64,000 nucleotides of DNA from Elymus sibiricus (lineage: Eukaryota; Streptophyta; Magnoliopsida; Poales; Poaceae): contig CM077676.1 in assembly GCA_039707655.1 (NCBI GenBank), positions 432,179,379 through 432,243,378 of the forward strand, in the 5' to 3' direction. Position 1 is the stretch's first letter; every line of letters starts with the position of its first letter. The notes under the pieces were generated by a model that was given only the letters and a program-made list of their open reading frames with translations, made no database searches and was not told the DNA's origin. Position numbers and translations under genes: made by a program. Shown here in pieces: positions 56,322-64,000 of the stretch.

Positions 56322-56332
56322 TATTTGTTTTC

Positions 56333-56812
56333 ATGTTGTTTTTGTCCTTACTAACTAATGTCTTGCAATTTTTCGTAGATATGGCGGCTTCTCAACCCAA
56401 CAAGGCAACAATGAAGGGGGTGGAGGAGAAGGATGGGGAAGGTGAGATGCCGGGGTGGTGGGAGAAGGCTGCGAGGAAGTTGAGAGAGGAGGAGGCAGCC
56501 GCACTAGAGAGGAAGAAGCAAGAGGACTTCGAAGAGAAGATGAAGGAAAAAGAAAGAATGACATTTCAGGAGATCACGATGATGGACAAGGTGAAGATTG
56601 CATGTGAGAAGGCAGCTGCGCAACGGCAAAAGGATTTTGAAGAGAGATGTAAGAAACTTTGGGCTTTTGAGAAGGCAAAGAAAGAGAGGGAGAATAAGCT
56701 ATTCATGGAGAGGGTGGTTCACGAGGCTCATCTCATAAGGAAAAGGGAGGAGGAAGAAGAAGAAGAAGAGAGGAAGAACAAGAAGGGAAAGGGGCCTTTC
56801 TCTACACAGTAG
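56333..56812 (+). CDS. MULE second ORF: charged coiled-coil protein of unknown function
   Basis: The likely start is ATG 56381 (MAASQPNKATMKGVEEKDGE), giving 143 residues; an ATG at 56333 is also in frame. It is rich in Glu, Lys and Arg (EKAARKLREEEAAALERKKQ) with heptad character, a poly-Glu run and a basic end. It begins two bases after a strong 3' splice site (tactaactaatgtct...tttcgtag, ending 56378). A GTATGT donor at 56282 makes an intron of 97 bp plausible, so it may be the second exon in another frame. Joining in the MURA phase instead gives a short Gly-rich tail ending in TGA. Both readings remain open. No known domain. Confidence 0.5.
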   Translation: MLFLSLLTNVLQFFVDMAASQPNKATMKGVEEKDGEGEMPGWWEKAARKLREEEAAALERKKQEDFEEKMKEKERMTFQEITMMDKVKIACEKAAAQRQKDFEERCKKLWAFEKAKKERENKLFMERVVHEAHLIRKREEEEEEEERKNKKGKGPFSTQ

Positions 56813-56821
56813 AGCAATGTG

Positions 56822-56945
56822 GTTCTCTATGGACTCTTAATTGCTATGGACTCCTTTATGTGTTAAATTGCTATGGACTCCTCTATGTGTTAAATTGCTA
56901 TGGACTCCTCTATGTGTACTCTTAATTGCTACGAACTCCATTATG
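56822..56945 (+). repeat. Tandem repeat downstream of MULE ORF2
   Basis: Four imperfect units of about 29-35 bp: 'ttaattgctatggactcct(t/c)tatgtg'. The location suits a 3' untranslated region. Confidence 0.75.
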
Positions 56946-57199
56946 TGTATTGGTGTACTCATATATACTCTGTGTAATTTCTAGTTGTGCTATAGCATGT
57001 GTTTTGTTATATCTTGATTATCAAGCATCACACTATCTCTCTTTTTTTCTATCATCTTCTCATTCTTTCTTACACGTTCTCAAGGTCTCTATTTTACTTC
57101 TAAATATAAATATTCTCTCTCAAATAATCATGCTTAGTGCTATTGCATTTATCTCTCTCAAATTATCTCTCACTTTCTATTATTTTCTCACTCTGGTTC
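56946..57199. other. AT/TC-rich segment before the MULE right end
   Basis: Pyrimidine-rich stretch with many TCTCTC and ATTCT runs. No coding evidence; the 103-codon plus ORF here is hydrophobic and compositional. Confidence 0.5.
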
Positions 57200-57462
57200 C
57201 GTTCTGTGCCAAACGCAAAGCAGCTTTGGCGTTTTGATGTTGTCTGGAAACGCCAAGGACTTTGGCGTTTCTATGTTTTCTGGAAACGCCAATGGCGTTG
57301 GCGTTTCTGCTCTATATAGAAACGCCAAATGTTGCCTTGGTGTTCCTTTAAGACAGTATCGTCGAAACACATGGAACTGGAACGTTTCCATGTGGGCTGG
57401 AAACGCCAGGGGTCCTCGGCGTTTCTACCCTATTTAGAAACGCCAGGGGTGCTCGACGTTTC
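57200..57462 (-). repeat. MULE right terminal region
   Basis: GGCGTTT(C/T) and GAAACGCC alternate at about 57227, 57248, 57265, 57280, 57299, 57319, 57401, 57418, 57437 and 57456, separated by short spacers. This mirrors the left terminal region. It is cut at 57462 by the Copia LTR; the last five bases, GTTTC (57458-57462), should be the left TSD of that element. Confidence 0.7.
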
Positions 57463-59204
57463 TGTTGGGGAACGTTGCATGGAAAACAAAAAAAATTCTA
57501 CGCACACGCAAGATCTATCCAAGGAGATGCATAGCTACAAGAGGGGGAGTGTGTCTACGTACCCTCGTAGACCGTAAGCGGAAGCGTTAGAACAACGCGG
57601 TTGATGTCGTCGAACAACTTCACGATCCAACCGACCGAGCACCGAACGTACGGCACCTCCGCGTTCAGCACACGTTCAGCTCGGTGACATCCTCGACTTC
57701 TTGATCCAGCAAGACGGCGAGGTAGTGGATGAATTCTGGCAGCACGACGGCGTGGTGACGGTGATGGTGATGCTATCTCCGCAGGGCTTCGCCCAAGCAC
57801 TGCGAAAATATGACCGAGGGACGAAACTGTGGAGGGGGGCGCCGCACACGGCTAAGACAATGTTGTGTCCTTTGGGGCGCCCCCTCTCCTCTATTTATAT
57901 ATGTGTAGGGGCTTGGAGTAGAATAAATAGTGCCACGTGAACAGTAACCGTGAATAGTACACACGTGGACTTGGACTCCAAAGTCCAATCCTATTCCTAC
58001 TAGGACTCTCCCTTTTTTCCTTCCCTAGCTGCGTGGGCTTTTGAGGACTTGGTGCGCCTGGCCCAATAAGGCCAGGGCGCCTCCCCTTAGCCCATGCCAG
58101 CCCTTTGGGACGTGGTGGACCCACTTGTGGACTTCCGGACCCCTCCGGAATCCTCCGGAACCTTCTGGAAGCTTCCCGGTACAATACCGAAAAAACTGCA
58201 CCTTTTTCCGGAACCCAAAATATGACTTCCCATATATAAATCTTTACCTCTCGACCATTCCGAGACTCCTCGTGACGTCCGGGATCTCATCCGGGACTCC
58301 GAACAATATTCGGTTACCAATTCACATAACTCATATAACACTATATCGTCAACGAACGTTAAGCGTGCGGACCCTACGGGTTCGGGAATGATGTAGACAT
58401 GACTGAGCCGCCTCTCCGGTCAATAACCAATAGTGGAACCTGGATGCTCATATTGGTTCCTACATATTCCACGAAGATCTTATCGGTCGAACCGCAATGA
58501 CAACATACGTAATTCCCTTTGTCCGTCGGTATGTTACTTGCCCGAGATTCGATCGTCGATATCTCCATACCTAGTTCAATCTCGTTACCGGCAAGTCTCT
58601 TTACTCGTTCCGTAATACATCATCCCGTAACTAACTCCTTAGTCACTTTGCTTCCAAGCTTCTTATGATGTGCATTACCGAGAGGGCCCAGAGATACCTA
58701 TCCGAAACACGGAGTGACAAATCCCAGTCTCGATCCATGCCAACTCAACGGACACCTTCGGAGATACCTATAGAGCATCTTTATGATCACCCAGTTACGT
58801 TGTGACATTTGATAGCACACAAGGTATTCCTCCGATATCCGGGAGTTGCATGATCTCATGGTTTGAGGAACATGTATTTGACATTCAAGAAAGCAGTAGC
58901 AATAAACAGAACGATCATATGCTAAGCTAACGGATGGGTCTTGTCCATCACATCATTCTCCTAATGATGTGATCCCGTTATCAAATGACAACTCATGTCT
59001 ATGGTTAGGAAACCTTAACCATCTTTGATCAACGAGCTAGTCTAGTAGAGGCTCACTAGGGACACGGTATTTGTTTATGTATTCACACATGTATTTAAGT
59101 TTCCGGTCAATACAATTCTAGCATGAATAATAAACCTTTATCATGAACAAGGAAATATAAAATAATAACAACTTTATTATTGCCTCTAGGGCATATTTTC
59201 ATCA
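57463..59204 (-). repeat. 3' LTR of the Angela/BARE1-like element
   Basis: 1742 bp, TG...CA. On minus a TATA-like CATATATAAATAGAGG is at about 57887-57902. It lies at the edge of the MULE end. Confidence 0.92.
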
Positions 59205-59220
59205 GTCTCCCACTTGCACT
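59205..59220 (-). promoter_or_regulatory. Polypurine tract of the Angela/BARE1-like element
   Basis: On minus AGTGCAAGTGGGAGAC immediately precedes the 3' LTR. Confidence 0.8.
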
Positions 59221-59237
59221 AGAGTCAATAATCTAGA

Positions 59238-62200
59238 TTACATAGTAATGAATCTAACACCCATGGAGTCTTGGTGCTGATCATGTTTTGCTCGTGGAAG
59301 AGGCTTAGTCAACGGGTCTGCCACATTCAGATCCGTGTGTACTTTGCAAATTTCTATGTCTCCATCCTTGACATATTCACGAATGGAACTGAAGCGTCTC
59401 TTGATGTGTTTGGTCTTCTTGTGAAACCTGGGCTCCTTGGCTATGGAAATTGCTCGAGTGTTGTCACAAAAGATTGTCATTAGACCCGATGCACTAGGTA
59501 TTACACCTAGATCGGATATGAATTCCTTCATCCAGACTCCTTCATGTGCTGCTTCCGAAGCAGCTATGTATTCCGCTTCACACGTAGATCCCGCCACGAC
59601 GCTCTGCTTGGAACTGCACCAACTGACAGCTCCACCATTTAATATAAATACGTATCCGGTTTGTGACTTAGAGTCATCCGGATCAGTGTCGAATCTTGCA
59701 TCGACGTAACCCTTTACGACGAGCTCTTCGTCACCTCCATAAACGAGAAACATGTCCTTGGTCCTTTTCAAGTACTTCAGGATATTCTTGACCGCTGTCC
59801 AGTGATCCACTCCTGGATTACTCTGGTACCTCCCTGCCAAACTTATGGCAAGCCACACATCAGGTCTGGTACACAGCATGGCATACATAATAGAACCTAT
59901 GGCTGAGGCATAGGGAATGACTTTCATTTTCTCTATATCTTCTGCCGTGGTCGGGCATTGAGTCTGACTCAACTTCACCCCTTGCAAGACACGCAAGAAC
60001 CCTTTCTTTGACTGATCCATTTTGAACTTCTTCAAAACTTTGTCAAGGTATGTGCTTTGTGAAAGTCCTATCAAGCGTCTTCATCTATCCCTATAGATCT
60101 TGATGCCCAATATATAAGCAGCTTCACCGAGGTCTTTCATTGAAAAATTCTTATTCAAGTATCCCTTTATGCCATCCAGAAATTCTATATCATTTCCAAT
60201 CAACAATATGTCATCCACATATAATATTAGAAATGCTACAGAGCTCCCACTCACTTTCTTGTAAATACAGGCTTCACCATAAGTCTGTACAAAACCATAT
60301 GCTTTGATCACCTCATCAAAGCGTATATTCCAACTCCGAGATGCTTGCACCAGTCCATAGATGGATCGCTGGAGCTTGCACACTTTGTTAGCACCCTTAG
60401 GATCGACAAAACCTTCTGGTTGCATCATATACAACTCTTCTTTGAGAAAACCATTAAGGAATGCAGTTTTGACATCCATTTGCCAAATTTCATAATCATA
60501 AAATGCGGCAATTGCTAACATGATTCGGACAGACTTAAGCATCGCTACGGGTGAGAAAGTCTCATCGTAGTCAACCCCTTGAACTTGTCGAAAACCTTTC
60601 GTGACAAGTCGAGCTTTGTAGACAGTGATATTACCATCAGCATCTGTCTTCCTCTTAAAAATCCATTTATTCTCAATGGCTTGCCGATCATCGGGCAAGT
60701 CCACCAAAGTCCACACTTTGTTCTCATACATGGATCCTATCTCAGATTTCATGGCCTCAATCCATTTGTTGGAATCCGGGCTTATTATAGCTTCTTCATA
60801 GTTCGTAGGTTCGCCGTTGTCTAACAACATAACTTCCAGAACAAGATTACCGTACCACTCTGGTGTGGAACGTACTCTGGTCGACCTATGAAGTTCAGTA
60901 GTAACTTGATCTGAAGTTTCATGATCTTTATCATTATCTTCCTCTCTTATTGGTGTAGGCATCACGGGAACGGATTTCTCTGATGAGCTACTTTCCAATT
61001 CGAGAGAAGGTACAATTACCTCATCAAGTTCTACTTTCCTCCCACTCACTTCTTTCGAGAGAAACTCCTTCTCTAGAAAGGACCCATTCTTGGCAACAAA
61101 GACCTTGCCTTCGGATCTGTGGTAGAAGGTGTACCCAATTGTTTCTTTAGGGTATCCTATGAAGATGCACTTCTCCGCTTTGGGTTCGAGCTTATCAGGT
61201 TGAAGCTTTTTCACATAAGCATCGCATCCCCAAACTTTAAGAAACGACAACTTAGGTTTCTTGCCAAACCATAGTTCATATGGTGTCGTCTCAACGGATT
61301 TAGACGGTGCCCTATTTAACATGAATGCAGCTGCCTCTAATGCATAACCCCAAAACGATAGTGGCAAATCGGTAAGAGACATCATAGAATGCACCATATC
61401 CAATAAAGTATGGTTACGACGTTCGGACACACCATTGCGCTGTGGTGTTCCAGGTGGCGTGAGTTGTGAAACAATTCCACATTTTCTTAAATGAAGGCCA
61501 AACTCGTAACTCAAATATTCGCCTCCGTGATCATATCGTAGAAACTTTATTTTCTTGTTACGATGATTCTCTACTTCACTCTGAAATTCTTTGAACTTTT
61601 CAAATGTTTCAGACTTGTGTTTCATCAAGTAGATATACCCATATCTACTCAAATCATCTGTGAAGGTTAGAAAATAATGATACCCGCCGCGTGTTTCAAC
61701 ATTCATCGGACCGCATACATCGGTATGTATTATGTCCAACAAATCAGTAGCTCGCTCCATTGTTCCGGAGAATGGAGTTTTAGTCATCTTGCCCATGAGG
61801 CATGGTTCGCAAGTATCAAATGATTCATAATCAAGAGATTCCAAAAGTCCATCCGCATGGAGTTTCTTCATGCGCTTTACACCAATATGACCTAAACGGC
61901 AGTGCCACAAGTATGTTGCACTATCATTATCAACTTTGCATCTTTTGGCATCAATATTATGAATATGTGTATCACTACGATCGAGATTCAACAAGAATAG
62001 ACCATTCACAAAAGGTGCGTGACCATAAAAGATGTTACTCATATAAATAGAACAACCATTATTCTCTGACTTAAATGAATAACCGTCTCGCAATAAACAA
62101 GATCCAGATATAATGTTCATGCTCAACGCTGGCACCAAATAACAATTATTGAGGTCTAAAACTAATCCCGAAGGTAGATGTAGAGGTAGCGTGCCGACGG

Positions 62201-63221
62201 CGATCACATCAACCTTGGAACCATTCCCGACGCGCATCGTCACCTCGTCCTTAGCCAATCTTCGCTTATTCCGTAGCTCCTGTTTCGAGTTACAAATATG
62301 AGCAACCGAACCAGTATCAAATACCCAGGCGCTACTGCGAGCATTAGTGAGGAACACATCAATAACATGTATATCAAATATACCTTTGCTCACTTTGCCA
62401 TCCTTCTTATCCGCCAAATACTTGGGGCAGTTCCGCTTCCAGTGACCAGTCCCTTTGCAGTAGAAGCACTCTGTTTCAGGCCTGGGTCCAGCTTTGGGTT
62501 TCTTCGTGGGAGCGGCAACTTGCTTGCCGTTCTTCTTGAAGTTCCCCTTCTTTCCCTTGCCCTTTTTCTTGAAACTAGTGGTTTTGTTAACCATCAACAC
62601 TTGATGCTCCTTCTTGATTTCTACCTCCGCTGATTTCAGCATCGCGAAGAGCTCGGGAATTGTCTACTCCATCCCTTGCATATTATAGTTCATCACGAAG
62701 CCTTTATAGCTTGGTGGCAGTGACTGAAGAACTCTGTCAATAACACTCTCAACCGGAAGATCAATTCCCAGCTGAGTCAAGTGGTTGTGGTACCCAGACA
62801 TTCTGAGTATGTGTTCACTGACAGAACTGTTCTCCTCCATCTTACAGCTAAAGAACTTGTTGGAGACTTCATATCTCTCAACCTGGGCATTAGCTTGAAA
62901 TATCAATTTCAGCTCTTAGAACATCTCATATGCTCCGTGGCGTTCAAAACACTTTTGCAGTCCCGGTTCTAAGCCGTAGAGCATGGCACACTGAACTATC
63001 GAGTAGTCATCAGATCGAGCCTGCTAGGCGTTCACAATGTCTGCAGCAGCTCCTGCAGCAGGTTCATCACCTAGCGGTGCATCAAGGACATAATTCTTCT
63101 GTGCAGCAATGAGGATAATCCTCAAGTTACGGACCCAGACCGTGTAGTTGCTACCATCATCTTTCAACTTAGCTTTCTCTAGGAACGCATTAAAATTCAA
63201 CGGAACAGTAGCACAGGCCAT
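59238..63221 (-). pseudogene. Gag-pol of the Angela/BARE1-like Copia element, four nonsense codons
   Basis: From ATG 63221 (MACATVPLNFNAFLEKAKLK) to 59238 is 1328 codons in one phase, the normal full length. In-frame stops: TAG 63026-63024, TAA 62918-62916, TAG 62666-62664 and TGA 60083-60081. Domains in order: gag with CCHC knuckle (CFYCKGTGHWKRNC, about 62465); protease (WVFDTGSVAHIC). Integrase has HCRLGH...CEPC and then IHTDVCGPM, RYDHGGEY and GVSERRN for the three acidic residues. RT has QMDVKTAFLNG and LYVDDILLIG. RNase H has SKQSVVAGSTCEAEYIAASE. No catalytic residue appears lost; only the stops disable it. Confidence 0.92.
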
Positions 63222-64000
63222 TTATCTACAACATAGATATGCAAAGAAACTATCAAGACTAAGTTCATGATAAATTAAGTTCAATTAATCAAATTACTAA
63301 TGAACTCCCACTTAAATTAACATCCCTCAAGTTAACTAAGTGTTACATGATCCAAATCAACTAGCCCATGTCCGATCATCACGTGAGATGGGATAGTCAT
63401 CAATGGTGAACATCTCCATGTTGATCATATCTACTATATGACTCATGTTCGACCTTTCGGTCTCCAATGTTCCGAGACCATGTCTGTACATGCTAGGCTC
63501 ATCAAGTTTAACCCAAGTATTCTGCTTGTGTAAAACTGGCTTACACCCGTTGTATGTGAACGTAGAATCTATCACACCCAATCATCACGAGGTGCTTCGA
63601 AACGACGAACTTTAGCAATGGTGCATACTCGCGGAGAACACTTTTATCTTGAAATTTAGTGAAGGGATCATCTTATAATGCTACCGTCGTTCTAAGCAAA
63701 ATAAGATGCATAAAGGATAAACATCACATGCAATCAAAATATGTGACATGATATGGCCATCATCTTGTGCTTTTGATCTCCATCTCCAAAGCATCGTCAT
63801 GATCTCCATCGTCACCGGCTCGACACCTTGATCTCCATCGTTGTGTCGTGGTCGTCTCGCCAACTATTGCTTCTACAACTATTGCTAACGCATAGCGATA
63901 AAGTAAAGCAATTACATGGCGCTTGCATTTCATACAATAAAGAGACAACCATAAGGCTCCTTCCGGTTGCCGATAAATTGCAAAACATGATCATCTCATA
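63222..64000 (-). other. Untranslated leader of the Angela/BARE1-like element
   Basis: Region between the outside-window 5' LTR/PBS and gag. Several short minus ORFs (63357-63581 and others) have no domain. A phrase 'taagtgggagttcatta' (about 63293-63312 on minus) resembles the polypurine tract; otherwise nothing seen. Confidence 0.7.

Larger units (their letters stand above)
50680..57462 (+). mobile_element. Mutator-like transposable element (MULE) with MURA transposase
   Basis: The left terminal region (about 50680-50963) and the right terminal region (about 57200-57462) are both built of inverted GAAACGCC...GGCGTTTC motifs. One 45-bp stretch, left 50691-50735 against right about 57441-57397 reversed, aligns imperfectly. 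Between them lie a promoter region, a near-intact MURA gene and a second ORF. L3 interrupts the left side (TSD CAAGC), and the Copia element interrupts or abuts the right end, so the right terminus and the 9-bp TSD typical of Mutator cannot be verified. Confidence 0.78.
57463..64000 (-). mobile_element. Angela/BARE1-like Copia element (5' LTR outside window)
   Basis: The 3' LTR (57463-59204) starts on minus as TGATGAAAATATGCCCTAGA and ends ACGTTCCCCAACA, the well-known Angela/WIS/BARE1 LTR. It is preceded on minus by AGTGCAAGTGGGAGAC, the polypurine tract. Gag-pol is 63221-59238 in one phase with Copia order (gag, protease, integrase, RT, RNase H). 63222-64000 is untranslated leader. Four nonsense codons interrupt an otherwise continuous frame, so it is a recent, mildly damaged copy. 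Confidence 0.93.

Noticed and set aside
56822..57237. 103-codon plus ORF (56926-57237) after MULE ORF2
   Set aside because: Hydrophobic and Ser/Leu-rich from a TC-rich, AT-rich region; starts in the tandem repeats and has no homology that I recognise.

Overview
This window is intergenic DNA from a large, repeat-rich grass genome, most likely a Triticeae species (wheat, Aegilops or barley relative). The evidence is the set of repeats: an Angela/BARE1-like Copia element, Athila-lineage elements of the Sabrina/WHAM type, Tat- and Tekay-like Gypsy sequence, a Cassandra-like TRIM carrying 5S rRNA sequence, and a Mutator-like transposon. I see no intact host gene. The only host-gene-like sequence is a short C-terminal F-box-protein-like fragment at about 50.39-50.69 kb. 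Family names come from recognition of hallmark sequence, not from a database search.

Layout. Nesting can be read from 5-bp target-site duplications (TSDs). A minus-strand non-autonomous Gypsy element, here called L, is the scaffold from 14.3 to 49.8 kb and is split by four insertions. (a) E1, a related minus-strand element, fills about 1-14.27 kb. It carries gag and protease but no RT or integrase, plus an intron-bearing antisense gene. Its gag is cut by E2, an internally deleted Athila-like element (7076-12993, TSD GCCGT). (b) E3, a full-length minus-strand Athila/Sabrina-like element (14386-29874, TSD TCCTC). Its 5' LTR is interrupted by L-n, another copy of family L (23574-28888, TSD ACTCT). 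(c) E4, a giant solo LTR (30267-33899 plus 45000-45131). It is interrupted by E5, a complete plus-strand Tat-lineage Gypsy element (33900-44994, TSD CCCTG). E5 in turn contains E6, a solo LTR (36008-37588, TSD ACGGC), and a Cassandra-like TRIM (about 42.97-43.48 kb). (d) E7, a solo Athila-type LTR (46735-48148, TSD TAGGT).

Right of L lies a low-copy-looking segment with the F-box-like fragment (49.78-50.69 kb). It is followed by a Mutator-like element (about 50.68 kb to at least 57.46 kb) with an almost intact MURA transposase. The MULE has been hit by a third, one-ended copy of family L (L3, 50964-52744, TSD CAAGC) and by a minus-strand Angela/BARE1-like Copia element (57463 to beyond 64000).

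Functionally, the coding content is the machinery of mobile elements: gag, protease, reverse transcriptase, RNase H, integrase and a DDE transposase. Nearly all of it is broken by scattered nonsense codons or frameshifts. By-eye LTR comparisons fit the nesting: about 28 differences in 536 bp for E3, about 30 in 560 bp for E2, 8 in 540 bp for E5, and 6 plus one indel in 420 bp for L-n.
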